Shown here: piece by piece, positions 42,645 to 51,075 of the stretch
Layout of the letters: each line of letters starts with the position of its first letter
Position numbering within the stretch: the first letter of the stretch is position 1
DNA from: Korobacter sp036501185
Lineage (GTDB): Bacteria > Acidobacteriota > Terriglobia > Terriglobales > Acidobacteriaceae
Reading direction: 5' to 3'
DNA: 64,000 nucleotides
Assembly: GCA_036501185.1 (NCBI GenBank)
Contig: DASYAU010000172.1
Span: forward strand, 1-64,000
Translations under genes and position numbers: made by a program
The notes under the pieces: generated by a model
Told to the model about the DNA's origin: nothing
Databases searched by the model: none
What the model saw: only the letters and a program-made list of their open reading frames with translations

Positions 42645-42664
42645 TTCGCCACCCAGGCTGCAGG

Positions 42665-42702
42665 AAAGAACCCGCCGTTTATACTGGCGGGTTCTTTTAT
42701 TT
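42665..42702 (+). terminator. Terminator after the ClC gene
   Basis: AAAGAACCCGCC pairs with GGCGGGTTCTTT around GTTTATACT, and is followed by a T-rich stretch. Confidence 0.9.
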
Positions 42703-42722
42703 ACCGTGCGCCCGAGGTCTCC

Positions 42723-44651
42723 ATGAAGAACGTCAACGTTTTCTTCACCTCATTCCTCTTAGTCATTTGGTGTAGTTTCTCCTTCGCAGCTTCTCCCCAG
42801 CACAAAACTACGCCTGAGGCGCCCGTGACCGGAACTCCGAGTGAACGTCTCGCCAAACTCTCCGAACAGTTCCTACATGAATCGCTGCAACTCTCGCCGG
42901 TTTCAGCATCCAGCGCGGGCTATCACACCTACACGGATCCCGAAACTCACAAAGTGGTCCGTCTCGATGCCCAGCTCGATGAGCTCGGCACCGAAGACAT
43001 GGCTGCCCAGCTCAAGTTTTACCGCCATTGGCGCGAACGCCTTCGCAGTCAAGTTCCATATCGCAGTCTCGGCGCCCAGGACCACGCCGACTGGATAATG
43101 CTGGACGATGGCATCTCCAGCAATCTTCTCGAACTCGAGAAGATCCAAAGTTACAAACACAACCCAACCGTCTGGGTAGAACTCATCGGCAACGGTCTTT
43201 TCCTTAATATGTCGCAGGAGTATGCCCCGAAAGACGAGCGCATGGCCGATGCTGTCTCTCGCATTTTGCAAATTGCCCGTCTTCTCGGCCAGGCCCGCCA
43301 GCAGCTTGCTGACGCTGATCCAATCTTCACAAAAGTTGCCGCGGAAGAAAATCAAGGCAATCTTCAGATGATTGACGACATCGGCAAAGAGCTGCCTGAA
43401 ACGGGGTCAGTGCGTCAGCGGTACTATCGCTTCGCCCCCGCCGCGAAGAAGGCGCTCGCTGATTTTTCAGAATGGCTCAAGACGGATCTTGCCAACCGTC
43501 CGACGAACGGCCGCACCTGGCGCCTCGGCAAAGAATGGTACGACGAAAAGTTCCGGCTGACGATGGAGACGAACGTAACACCGGAAGAACTCCTGACGGA
43601 CGCTGAAACCGACATGCGCAGCGTGCGCGCCGAAATGCTCGAGATCGCGCTCCCGCTTCATAGCCAGATGTTTCCCGACCACACCGATCACTCCGATCTC
43701 GCCGGCGTCGATCGCGAAAACAAGATCATCGGCGAGGTCCTTGGCCGCATCGGCGAAGAGCATCCGGAGCGCGACCAGTTGATGGACTACATCAAAGGAG
43801 ATCTGCAGAACATCATCGACTTCATCCGCGAGAACAAGATCGTCAGCCTGAGCTCACGCAACAATCTTCGCGTCGTCGCCACGCCGGAGTTCATGCGCGG
43901 CGTATATTCGGTCGCGGGCTTCCACGCGCCTCCACCGCTCGATCCCAACACCCAGGCGCAGTACTGGGTCACGCCCATCGATCCTAAAACTCCCGACGCG
44001 CAAGCCGAATCGAAGCTGCGCGAGTACAACAACTACACGCTGCACTGGCTCACTATTCATGAGGCTCTTCCGGGCCATTACATTCAGTTCGAGCACGCCA
44101 ATAGCGTCGAGCCTCCCACCCGTCGCCTGCTTCGCGCGTACTTTGCTAACGGCTGCTATACCGAGGGCTGGGCTGAGTACATCGCCGGAGTGATGATGGA
44201 CTCCGGCTATCTCGATAACGATCCGCGCTTCCGTCTCGTGATGAAGAAGATCCGTCTCCGTGTCTTGGCGAACACGATCCTCGACATTCGCATGCACACC
44301 ATGGACATGACCGATGACGATGCCATGGACCTCATGACCCGGCAAGCCTTTCAGACGCAGGCAGAAGCTCAAGGAAAACTTCAACGTGCCAAACTATCTT
44401 CCACCCAATTGCCCACATACTACGTCGGCATCCGGGGATGGAATGATCTGAGAGCTCGATACAAAAAAGCAAAGGGTGCGACTTTCAACAACCTTGAGTT
44501 CCACAATCGCGCTCTCGATCTTGGCGCCGTGCCGCTGCCGCTTGCCGAGGAGATCCTCCTCGGAGTTCCTGCAAACCTAAACGTTTCGCAATCTTCCGGC
44601 TCCGTCAGCGCTCCGTCCCGGAGGAAAATACGTTCGTCCCACCCTCATTAA
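42723..44651 (+). CDS. Exported DUF885-family protein (putative metallopeptidase)
   Basis: A 642-residue secreted protein. A signal peptide spans about residues 1-22 (FFTSFLLVIWCSFSFAAS). A long helical DUF885 domain follows, with the motif TIHEALPGHYIQFEHA. This is a metal-site-like HExxxGH sequence followed about 40 residues later by YTEGWAEYIAG. DUF885 proteins are distant relatives of gluzincin peptidases, but few have been assayed. The C-terminal 30 residues are Ser/Arg-rich and disordered. It is flanked by terminators on both sides, so it is a single transcription unit, probably acting in the periplasm or outside the cell. Confidence 0.85.
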   Translation: MKNVNVFFTSFLLVIWCSFSFAASPQHKTTPEAPVTGTPSERLAKLSEQFLHESLQLSPVSASSAGYHTYTDPETHKVVRLDAQLDELGTEDMAAQLKFYRHWRERLRSQVPYRSLGAQDHADWIMLDDGISSNLLELEKIQSYKHNPTVWVELIGNGLFLNMSQEYAPKDERMADAVSRILQIARLLGQARQQLADADPIFTKVAAEENQGNLQMIDDIGKELPETGSVRQRYYRFAPAAKKALADFSEWLKTDLANRPTNGRTWRLGKEWYDEKFRLTMETNVTPEELLTDAETDMRSVRAEMLEIALPLHSQMFPDHTDHSDLAGVDRENKIIGEVLGRIGEEHPERDQLMDYIKGDLQNIIDFIRENKIVSLSSRNNLRVVATPEFMRGVYSVAGFHAPPPLDPNTQAQYWVTPIDPKTPDAQAESKLREYNNYTLHWLTIHEALPGHYIQFEHANSVEPPTRRLLRAYFANGCYTEGWAEYIAGVMMDSGYLDNDPRFRLVMKKIRLRVLANTILDIRMHTMDMTDDDAMDLMTRQAFQTQAEAQGKLQRAKLSSTQLPTYYVGIRGWNDLRARYKKAKGATFNNLEFHNRALDLGAVPLPLAEEILLGVPANLNVSQSSGSVSAPSRRKIRSSHPH

Positions 44652-44721
44652 GAATTGATGGAACGTTTCGTATCGACCGACGTCTATGTAACTAACTAGA
44701 CCCAAATCCACAACCCAAAAA

Positions 44722-44768
44722 GGGGCGCCCCCCAAAACGCTATCCAGCGTGGCGCCCCGTTTCTTTGC
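44722..44768 (+). terminator. Terminator after the DUF885 gene
   Basis: GGGGCGCC (44722-44729) pairs with GGCGCCCC (44751-44758), with a second inner stem ACGCT/AGCGT, then GTTTCTTT. Confidence 0.8.
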
Positions 44769-44812
44769 CGCAAAGCGGTACAATTATCAAAGATAGTAAC
44801 TGAGTAGTAACC

Positions 44813-45892
44813 ATGTCCGAACTTCACGAGGCGCGCTGGTGGGAGACGATGGCCGACGGCCGTCTGCACTGCTACCTCTGCCCCCGCCATTGCCACATCG
44901 GCGAAGGCCAGACCGGCTTTTGTTTCATCCGAAAGAATATTGACGGACGTCTATACCAGCTCGGCTACGGGCGTCCCGCCGCCCTCAACATCGATCCCGT
45001 CGAAAAGAAGCCGCTGAATCATTTTTTCCCCGGCACCCGCATCCTCTCTATGGGCACGGCTGGTTGCAACATGGGTTGCTTCTTCTGCCAGAACTGGGAT
45101 ATCTCCAAGGCCAAGTCTGACCAGGTGAATGCCGCTGACCTTCCTCCCGAGTCTGTGGTGGAACTCGCGCTTCAGCGCCATACACCGCACCTCGCCTTCA
45201 CCTACAACGAGCCCACAATCTGGGGCGAGTACGTCATCGACATCGCTCGCGAGGCGCATGCTGCTGGCCTCAACAACGTGATGGTGTCCAACGGCTACAT
45301 CACCCGCGAGGCCTTCTTCGACGTCTACCGCTACATCGATGCTGCCAACATCGATCTCAAAGCCTTCACCGAAAAGTTTTATTCGAAGGTCACACTAACG
45401 CACCTTCAGCCGGTCCTCGAGACCTTGAAGTGGCTGCGTCACGAAACTGCCGTGTGGTTCGAGATCACGAATCTCATCATTCCCACACTGAACGATGAGC
45501 AGGAAGAATTCCGGCAACTCGTCGATTGGCTTCTCGAGAATATCGGTGACGACGTGCCGCTGCACTTCACCGCTTTCCATCCGGACTTCAAACTCCAGGA
45601 CAAACCAGCGACACCGCCCGAAACTCTGCATCGCGCGCGCAAACTAGCCATGGAAATGGGCCTGAAGTTCGTCTATGAGGGCAATATCTTCAGTGACGGC
45701 GGAGACACGATCTGTCCCGGTTGCAAGCGCCGCATCATCCGTCGCTCGTGGCATTCCATCCTCGCCGACGACGTAGTGGTAGGGAAGTGTCGACACTGCG
45801 GCGCTCGCATTCCAGGGGTTTTCACCAAGTCCGAGGGTGAATCGCGCCGCGTTCGTACTGAAGAACTCACCACTCCCCACCTCACTCTTTGA
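44813..45892 (+). CDS. amrS: AmmeMemoRadiSam-system radical SAM enzyme
   Basis: A 359-residue PflA-like radical SAM protein. The N-terminus has a Cys cluster (HCYLCPRHCHIGEGQTGFC). The 4Fe-4S site is CNMGCFFCQN (CxxxCxxC), followed by the SAM-binding stretch FTYNEPTIWGEYV. A C-terminal zinc-ribbon-like pair (ICPGCKRRI, CRHCGARIPG) completes the AmrS layout. AmrS forms a system with an AMMECR1-type and a Memo-type protein. Neither is in this window, although they are often fused or adjacent. The chemistry of the system is unknown. A good TACAAT lies upstream at 44774. Confidence 0.9.
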   Translation: MSELHEARWWETMADGRLHCYLCPRHCHIGEGQTGFCFIRKNIDGRLYQLGYGRPAALNIDPVEKKPLNHFFPGTRILSMGTAGCNMGCFFCQNWDISKAKSDQVNAADLPPESVVELALQRHTPHLAFTYNEPTIWGEYVIDIAREAHAAGLNNVMVSNGYITREAFFDVYRYIDAANIDLKAFTEKFYSKVTLTHLQPVLETLKWLRHETAVWFEITNLIIPTLNDEQEEFRQLVDWLLENIGDDVPLHFTAFHPDFKLQDKPATPPETLHRARKLAMEMGLKFVYEGNIFSDGGDTICPGCKRRIIRRSWHSILADDVVVGKCRHCGARIPGVFTKSEGESRRVRTEELTTPHLTL

Positions 45893-45906
45893 GTTTCGCG
45901 CGCACG

Positions 45907-45937
45907 AAAAAGGACGGCCGAGAAGCCGTCCCATTTT
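45907..45937. terminator. Bidirectional terminator between amrS and the DUF1059 gene
   Basis: Stem GGACGGC (45912-45918) / GCCGTCC (45925-45931), with AAAAA on the left and a T-rich stretch on the right. It can serve both converging units. Confidence 0.8.
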
Positions 45938-45983
45938 CGCGTCAGGAGGAGGGAGAGTTATGCGGTAGCCTGCAGTTCAGGGG

Positions 45984-46220
45984 TTAGGCGGCGGTGCGAA
46001 TATGGTCCTGCACCTTGCGCCGCATGTTGTCGTCAAAGTTGGTTATGCCGTGGGCTTCGCGGCCATGCTCGCGCACCCGGTCCATGATTTCGTTGTCGTT
46101 GCGCCCTGTTACCTGCCAGTTGCACTCTTTGAAACCAGCATCAGCGCATCGGAATTGACGTTCGCCGGAGTGAGAATGTTCGCTTGAGTGTTGCTGTGGA
46201 TTCGGATTGTTCGCCATCAT
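45984..46220 (-). CDS. DUF1059 small protein
   Basis: A 78-residue protein. The N-terminal 20 residues are polar and His-rich (QQHSSEHSHSGERQ). The DUF1059 core follows: FRCADAGFKECNWQVTGRND then MDRVREHGREAHGI and a short helical end. Two cysteines and histidines suggest metal binding, but the role of the family is unknown. It follows the hydrophilic gene at 46229 by 8 nt on the minus strand. The two probably share a transcript ending at 45907-45937. Confidence 0.85.
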   Translation of the reverse strand: MMANNPNPQQHSSEHSHSGERQFRCADAGFKECNWQVTGRNDNEIMDRVREHGREAHGITNFDDNMRRKVQDHIRTAA

Positions 46221-46228
46221 ACCTCCAT

Positions 46229-46576
46229 TTAGCTTGCCATCTTGTCGCTTCGTTTTCGCAAGTCGTCGTGACGGATATCTTTCGGTTGCCCCGGTTCCGG
46301 ATTTTGACTTTTGCCGCTCGCTGGCGGATTGTTCGCTGCCACATCAGTCATCGCAATCTCTTTTTCGCCCGGGCCTGTGCCCCAGCCCTCTGTGCCGGTT
46401 GTGGGAGCCGAAGGATTGACGCGGTCGCCCGGTCCACTCGGAACGGAGCCAGGGTTTACCACGTCCGCGCCACCGGCCGGTGTATCGATCTCGCGTTGTC
46501 CATGATTCTTGTCCGCAGGACGCTGCGTCGCGCCCGCGGAATTTGGGAATATGCTGTTGCCCGCGTCGTTCTCCAT
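46229..46576 (-). CDS. Hydrophilic, low-complexity protein of unknown function
   Basis: A 115-residue protein rich in Pro, Gly, Asn, Asp and Lys (for example PAGGADVVNPGSVPSGPGDR). It has no hydrophobic core and is probably disordered, like desiccation or stress hydrophilins. I recognise no family. I placed the start at ATG 46576, which has AAGG upstream; an extension to 46687 would add an Arg/Gln-rich segment. It is coupled to the DUF1059 gene downstream. Confidence 0.6.
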   Translation of the reverse strand: MENDAGNSIFPNSAGATQRPADKNHGQREIDTPAGGADVVNPGSVPSGPGDRVNPSAPTTGTEGWGTGPGEKEIAMTDVAANNPPASGKSQNPEPGQPKDIRHDDLRKRSDKMAS

Positions 46577-46716
46577 TACCTTATGTTCGCGCAATTCCAG
46601 AGCTGGTTGGGGCGGATTCGAGGGCTGCTGTTGGAATTCTTGTGGAGTACGCCAGGCAACCTGCCGCCTGTCGTGCTGACGGAGCACGCGCAGCGTCCGG
46701 GTCTAAGAATCTTGCG

Positions 46717-48126
46717 TTACTTCTTTTTTTGCTCGGTCCGCTTCTTCTTCGCCCAGCCCTCTTTATTCACCTGGCGTCCACGCCCGACCGCCAGCGCATC
46801 CTCGGGAACATTTTCCGTGATGCACGAAGCCGCCCCGATATACGCGCCCGAGCCGACCTCTATCGGCGCAACCAATGTTGTGTCACTACCCACGAAGACG
46901 TTGTCGCCAATTTTCGTGCCGTACTTTTTCACGCCATCGTAGTTGCATGTGATCGTCCCTGCGCCGATGTTGACCCCGGTTCCAATTTCCGCGTCGCCGA
47001 GGTAGGTCAGGTGGTTCGCCTTCGAACCCTTACCCAACTTAGCTTTCTTCGTCTCCACGAAATTTCCCACGTGAGCCTGCTCGCCGATGTCGCTCCCGGG
47101 TCTCAGGTGGCAGTATGGTCCCAACAATGCGCCATCTGCCACATGCGACTGGTCCACAATCGATCCATTTCGCAGCAAGACGTTATTGCCCAGTGTGGAA
47201 TTTGAAACCACCGAGTACGACCGTATTCGGCACTCGCTGCCGATTTTCGTCTCGCCGAGCAACTGCACGAACGGCTCAATCACCGTGTCCGGACCGACTT
47301 GTACATCAGCATCAATCAGGCAGGTCTCCGGCTTGAAGATGCTCACGCCTGCATTCATCAGCGCGCGGCATTTGTCGGCTCGCAATTGCGCATCGAGTTG
47401 CGCCAGGTCTTGCCGTGTATTCACGCCGAGCACCTCGTTTGCATCGTCCGCCCGCAGCGCTACAACTTTTTCCCCGGCATCAGCCAGGATCTTTACAATG
47501 TCGGTCAGGTAATACTCGCCGTGTGGATTGTCGGTCTTGATCTCTTCCAGGTGCGCGAACAGCGACTTCACACGAAACGCATATATCCCGCTGTTGATCT
47601 CACGATGTGCTAGCTGTTTTTCGGAGAGTTGCTTCTGCTCGACGATCCGCTCGACTTCGTCGGACCGCCCGCCATCCTTACGGAACACACGTCCGTATCC
47701 GAATGGATCCGCCGGTTCGGTCGTCAAGACCGTCATCGCCGCGCCGCTCTCCCGATGGAACGCAAGCACGCGTTCGATCGTCTCCTTGCAAATCAGTGGC
47801 ACATCGCCCGAGAGTACCAGCACATCATGGAAGTTCTTCAGTGCCTCGCGAGTTTGCAGGACAGCGTGCCCGGTCCCGCGCTGCTCTTTCTGCTCCACGA
47901 ATTCGATCCCCGTTGACGCCATCGCTGCACGCACCAGACCTGCTTCATGACCAATAATCGCGAATATCTGGTTTGCAGGTACAACGTGCTTGGCGGCAGC
48001 CACTACGTGACCCAGCAGCGGCTTGCCTGCAATTTCGTGCAGAACCTTCGGATGCTTCGATTTCAGGCGCGTGCCTTTGCCCGCCGCCAAAATGGCGATC
48101 GCAAAGTTGTTTTGGTTGTCACTCAT
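46717..48126 (-). CDS. glmU: Bifunctional UDP-N-acetylglucosamine pyrophosphorylase / glucosamine-1-phosphate acetyltransferase
   Basis: A 469-residue two-domain enzyme. The N-terminal uridylyltransferase has AILAAGKGTRLKSKHPKVLH, EQRGTGHAV and VLVLSGDVPL. The C-terminal left-handed beta-helix acetyltransferase has VGNFVETKKAKLGKGSKANHLTYLGDAEIG and GAGTITCNYDGVKK. It makes UDP-GlcNAc for peptidoglycan and lipopolysaccharide. The end is lysine-rich (KKKRTEQKKK). It lies downstream of an exported unknown protein, with 58 nt between. Confidence 0.95.
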   Translation of the reverse strand: MSDNQNNFAIAILAAGKGTRLKSKHPKVLHEIAGKPLLGHVVAAAKHVVPANQIFAIIGHEAGLVRAAMASTGIEFVEQKEQRGTGHAVLQTREALKNFHDVLVLSGDVPLICKETIERVLAFHRESGAAMTVLTTEPADPFGYGRVFRKDGGRSDEVERIVEQKQLSEKQLAHREINSGIYAFRVKSLFAHLEEIKTDNPHGEYYLTDIVKILADAGEKVVALRADDANEVLGVNTRQDLAQLDAQLRADKCRALMNAGVSIFKPETCLIDADVQVGPDTVIEPFVQLLGETKIGSECRIRSYSVVSNSTLGNNVLLRNGSIVDQSHVADGALLGPYCHLRPGSDIGEQAHVGNFVETKKAKLGKGSKANHLTYLGDAEIGTGVNIGAGTITCNYDGVKKYGTKIGDNVFVGSDTTLVAPIEVGSGAYIGAASCITENVPEDALAVGRGRQVNKEGWAKKKRTEQKKK

Positions 48127-48184
48127 CGCTGGAAGTTTAGCAGGAATGCACCGTTACTACAGAGCCGTTGCGCATGACATCGGT

Positions 48185-49060
48185 CTACCTTTGGCCGTTC
48201 CCGCCGCCGTTCTCCGCTACAACTTCATCTGCCTTCTTCATCACTGCAATTCCTTGCGCCAGCGTAAGGTCGGGGCTCACGTGCTGGAAGTCGAAGAGTG
48301 TTTCGTCTTCCTGAATGTTCATTGACTTGAACATCATGATCTTACCCGTGAAATGCAGCACTGAATGGGTCGTCTCCCAGCGCGGGCCGCCGAGACAGGT
48401 CTGCTCGATCAGGAAATGTCCACCCTTATCAAGCCGCCCGAGAATTCCCCAACCAAAATCCACCGCCTGGAACAGCGTGGCATCGATTTTCGCAATACGT
48501 TTTGCGTCCAGGTCAATGTAGAGATCACCCTTCATCCCGGTGAGCACGCGCGTCTCATGGTTCGGTGGAGTGAAATCCGGATCAGGCGTGAAGGTGTAAT
48601 GCGCCGCTTTCCCGTTTTTTGTTTCTGCAATGCCTTCATACTTAAACAAGAACGCATCGGGAATAGAGGCAAGCAGCCGTTGCGCGTGTTGTTCGTCGTC
48701 GCGCTGTTCCTGCTGCTTTTTGCGCAGCGCACTTGGATCGGTGAGAAGTCGGTTCACCCGGCTATCATCTTGAGCCCGTTCCTGCTGGTTCAAAGGACGC
48801 CCATTGATAGCAATCATCCTGCTGATGACGCCTTGCTTCGTCTCCACCATCAGCTTGGTAGTGCTGCCCTTGGGTTTCTGCTCCGTGTCCTTCCACATGA
48901 AGCGCTCGGCTTCGCCCTGGGAATGCAGTTCGTTGTAGGTCGCGGTGCGAATGAATTCCCGGGGATGGGTCTCGTACTCCGGCGCCTGGCCACAAACCAG
49001 CACACTCGTGCCTGCCACGACTAAACCGAGCAGCAACTTTCTCAGCCCTGCTGCACTCAT
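48185..49060 (-). CDS. Exported protein of unknown function
   Basis: A 291-residue protein with a signal peptide (residues 1-25, LRKLLLGLVVAGTSVLVCGQ). A Cys near the cleavage site may allow lipidation. The mature part has TTKLMVETKQGVISRMIAINGRPL, a coiled segment rich in Gln/Arg (ALRKKQQEQRDDEQHAQRL) and a beta-rich end (GDLYIDLDAKRIAKID, GGHFLIEQT). The overall feel is of a lipoprotein-sorting-like (LolA/LolB-type) beta fold, but no definite family is recognised. It lies upstream of glmU on the same strand and may share a promoter with it. Confidence 0.72.
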   Translation of the reverse strand: MSAAGLRKLLLGLVVAGTSVLVCGQAPEYETHPREFIRTATYNELHSQGEAERFMWKDTEQKPKGSTTKLMVETKQGVISRMIAINGRPLNQQERAQDDSRVNRLLTDPSALRKKQQEQRDDEQHAQRLLASIPDAFLFKYEGIAETKNGKAAHYTFTPDPDFTPPNHETRVLTGMKGDLYIDLDAKRIAKIDATLFQAVDFGWGILGRLDKGGHFLIEQTCLGGPRWETTHSVLHFTGKIMMFKSMNIQEDETLFDFQHVSPDLTLAQGIAVMKKADEVVAENGGGNGQR

Positions 49061-49153
49061 CAGCTTGGAACCTGCTCCTGGCTCAGATTCTACTCTGCTT
49101 TATTAGACGTAAATTTACAGAAGTGTTGTTGCTTTTGTCTCGGCATTTCGATG

Positions 49154-49183
49154 ATGGACGACACTTGGATGGACGACACTTGA
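49154..49183. repeat. Two tandem 15-bp units
   Basis: ATGGACGACACTTGG is followed directly by ATGGACGACACTTGA, so 14 of 15 bases are the same. Confidence 0.8.
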
Positions 49184-49201
49184 CCTCGGCCATCTCCCGG
49201 T

Positions 49202-49230
49202 AGAAAAAGAGAGGCCGGTCAAAACCGGCC
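49202..49230 (-). terminator. Minus-strand terminator
   Basis: On the minus strand, GGCCGG-TTTTGA-CCGGCC followed by TCTCTTTTTC. It lies about 11 nt past the stop at 49241 and so implies a minus-strand transcript from the right. Confidence 0.75.
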
Positions 49231-49240
49231 TTCGAGGAGT

Positions 49241-49426
49241 TCATCCATGAGAGCGGTCGACTGGCCGGAAGAAGGCAGTCCCATTGGTTTCGATGTCGTA
49301 CACCCCGGACGAAACCGCTGTTCCCCTGGTTTTCGGCTTTGTCCGCGTATACGACCTTCCAGCCAGTCGATGCCATGTACCATTGCACACGTATCGCCAA
49401 AGCCGAGCAGCCTCTCGGGCCAAAGC
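49241..49426 (-). CDS. Possible small protein (61 aa), minus strand
   Basis: An open frame with a TTG start at 49426 behind a perfect AAGGAGG. It runs to a TGA directly before a strong terminator. A -35 TTGACG and a -10 TAATAC lie further upstream on the same strand. The peptide (LAREAARLWRYVCNGTWHRL at the start) is basic and matches no family I know. Signals flank it on both sides, which is why I list it, but the coding frame is unconfirmed. The transcript may instead be a small RNA. Confidence 0.35.
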   Translation of the reverse strand, partial: ALAREAARLWRYVCNGTWHRLAGRSYTRTKPKTRGTAVSSGVYDIETNGTAFFRPVDRSHG

Positions 49427-49722
49427 TGCTCCTCCTTCTCTTATAAAATCAATCACTTACACGCTTGGTATTATCTTCTAGGTAACCCACGTCAACGAGT
49501 GTCATCGCGGTGCTGATTCGTGTCCCTTGAGATGCCATCCCTTCGCATCCCGCTTCCCGCCTGCTTTTCGCGGAGCGGGTGCCGGAACTCATACCCCTCC
49601 CCGGCGAAATAGCCGTTTTCAGTTGCGCCCGGAGAACCCGCTCGCTAAGCTAGTTGCGCTACTTCTTCTTCCCGTATTCAAAATTGGCGGCCACGCAATA
49701 CCGGTTGTCATGGGAGTTACGC
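49427..49722. other. Intergenic region between the small minus gene and the bactofilin gene
   Basis: I see no gene. On the minus strand it probably holds the promoter of the small unit (TTGACG ... TAATAC near 49475-49497). On the plus strand it should hold the bactofilin promoter, not clearly identified. Confidence 0.4.
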
Positions 49723-50313
49723 ATGTGGAAGTCAAATAAGAAAGAAGACGAGCGCGCTGCGGCGCCAGCACCGGTCTCGCCACCTAAAGCGGCCCCGGCG
49801 CCTGCTCCCGTGGCTGTCGCCTCGGCTTCTGCAACGCCCGTCGTTCACCCCAAAACGGAGGCACATCCGAAAATGGCCGATATCGCTCACATTGGCAAAT
49901 CTGTCGTCATTCGCGGCGAACTCTCTGGCAGCGAAGACCTCTACCTCGACGGCGAGGTCGAAGGCAGCATCGACCTCAAAGGACATTCGCTCACCATCGG
50001 CCCCAACGGCCACATCCGCGCCAACCTACACGCGCAAGAGGTCGTCATTCACGGCCGCGTTGATGGCAACATCCGCGGTACTGATCGCGTTGAGCTCAAG
50101 AAGACTGCCGTACTTGCCGGCGACATCTTCACCCTGCGCATCATGATTGAAGACGGCGCGTTCTTTAAAGGCGCCATCGATATCCAGAAAGCCGATGCGC
50201 GCCCTGAGCCTAAGATGGAGCCCCGTGCCCAAGCGGTCGCCGCCCCTTCCTTCAGTTCGCCAACCACTTCGAGCTTTACGCCGGCCGCGCAAACGATTAT
50301 CGAAACCAAGTAG
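49723..50313 (+). CDS. Bactofilin family cytoskeletal protein
   Basis: A 196-residue polymer-forming protein. A basic, Ala/Pro-rich N-terminal tail (about 1-50) leads into the bactofilin beta-helix (about 55-150). Its repeats include SVVIRGELSGSEDLYLDGEVEG, LTIGPNGHIRANLHAQEVVIHGRVDGNI and VLAGDIFTLRIMIEDGAFFKGAI. A disordered tail follows. Bactofilins form nucleotide-independent filaments that place cell-wall and chromosome factors. I chose the ATG at 49723 behind GGGAG. A hairpin without a T tract (50328-50358) separates it from the methyltransferase gene. Confidence 0.9.
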   Translation: MWKSNKKEDERAAAPAPVSPPKAAPAPAPVAVASASATPVVHPKTEAHPKMADIAHIGKSVVIRGELSGSEDLYLDGEVEGSIDLKGHSLTIGPNGHIRANLHAQEVVIHGRVDGNIRGTDRVELKKTAVLAGDIFTLRIMIEDGAFFKGAIDIQKADARPEPKMEPRAQAVAAPSFSSPTTSSFTPAAQTIIETK

Positions 50314-50327
50314 CTTCGCACGTGGTA

Positions 50328-50358
50328 ACCCACCCCATCGTCACGCGATAGGGTGGGT
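50328..50358 (+). terminator. Hairpin after the bactofilin gene
   Basis: ACCCACCC (50328-50335) pairs with GGGTGGGT (50351-50358), extended by ATCG/CGAT inside. It has no T run, so its strength as a terminator is uncertain. Confidence 0.5.
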
Positions 50359-50387
50359 GCGCCGCGCCACGATCTACTCTCACCATT

Positions 50388-50393
50388 TACAAT
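50388..50393 (+). promoter_or_regulatory. -10 element of a likely leaderless methyltransferase transcript
   Basis: TACAAT begins 12 nt before the GTG at 50400, with no ribosome binding site between. Confidence 0.5.
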
Positions 50394-50399
50394 GAATTT

Positions 50400-51068
50400 G
50401 TGACCTCCGGATTCCTAGATAAACTTTTTGGCCGCGGCGATAAGTCTGCCGCAGCCGGTACGGCGTCTTCCAAAGACCGCATACAGCGCCGATCTACGGG
50501 CTTCCAGGAATTCATGAAGACGATCGGACGCGAAGAGAACATCTGGGTGCTCGACCTCGGCCCTACCTCGCCGAACAATATCAAGCACATCACGGAGCGC
50601 GGCCACCGTATCTACAACGAAGATGTCCTCGCCGAGGCTACCGGCAACGAGCTAAAGGTCCGCTCCACCGAGCCAGGCAAAGAAGGGCAGATGATCGTCG
50701 ATGCCCAGCGCTATCTCGCGGAAAATCTTCGTCACGAACGCGAACAATTCGACGCCGTCATGGCCTGGGACGTTACTGACTATCTTCCTGAAGAAGTTGT
50801 AAAGCCCACCATCGAGCGCATCCATACCATCATGAAGCCTGGCGGCATCCTTCTCGCCTTCTTCCACACGAAAGATGCCGGCCCTGACGCTCCTTACTTC
50901 CGTTACCACATCGGCGACCCGCAGACTCTCGAGCTCCAGCGCGGCCCACAATTCCGTCTCCAGCGCGTCTTCAATAATCGCCACATCGAAAATCTCTTCC
51001 GGGACTACGCCTCGATCAAGTTCTTCCTCGGTCGCGATAACATTCGCGAAGTGCTCGTCATCCGCTAA
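50400..51068 (+). CDS. Class I SAM-dependent methyltransferase-like protein
   Basis: A 222-residue protein with a Rossmann-type methyltransferase core. IWVLDLGPTSPNN replaces the usual GxGxG loop, and FDAVMAWDVTDYL and IMKPGGILLAFFHT correspond to motifs II-IV. The loss of the glycine-rich motif (DLGPTSP instead of DxGxGxG) makes SAM binding less certain. The substrate is unknown. Starting with GTG at 50400, it sits next to the bactofilin gene and may act in envelope biology (inference). It ends 7 nt before the convergent flavoprotein gene. Confidence 0.75.
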   Translation: MTSGFLDKLFGRGDKSAAAGTASSKDRIQRRSTGFQEFMKTIGREENIWVLDLGPTSPNNIKHITERGHRIYNEDVLAEATGNELKVRSTEPGKEGQMIVDAQRYLAENLRHEREQFDAVMAWDVTDYLPEEVVKPTIERIHTIMKPGGILLAFFHTKDAGPDAPYFRYHIGDPQTLELQRGPQFRLQRVFNNRHIENLFRDYASIKFFLGRDNIREVLVIR

Positions 51069-51075
51069 TAGGCTT

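Noticed and set aside
46184..46942. 252-codon plus-strand frame
   Set aside because: It runs antisense across the hydrophilic gene and the end of glmU. The product is Arg/Ser/Pro-rich with no motif.
49247..49516. 89-codon plus-strand frame
   Set aside because: It is opposed by stronger minus-strand signals (terminator, Shine-Dalgarno) and its composition is not protein-like.
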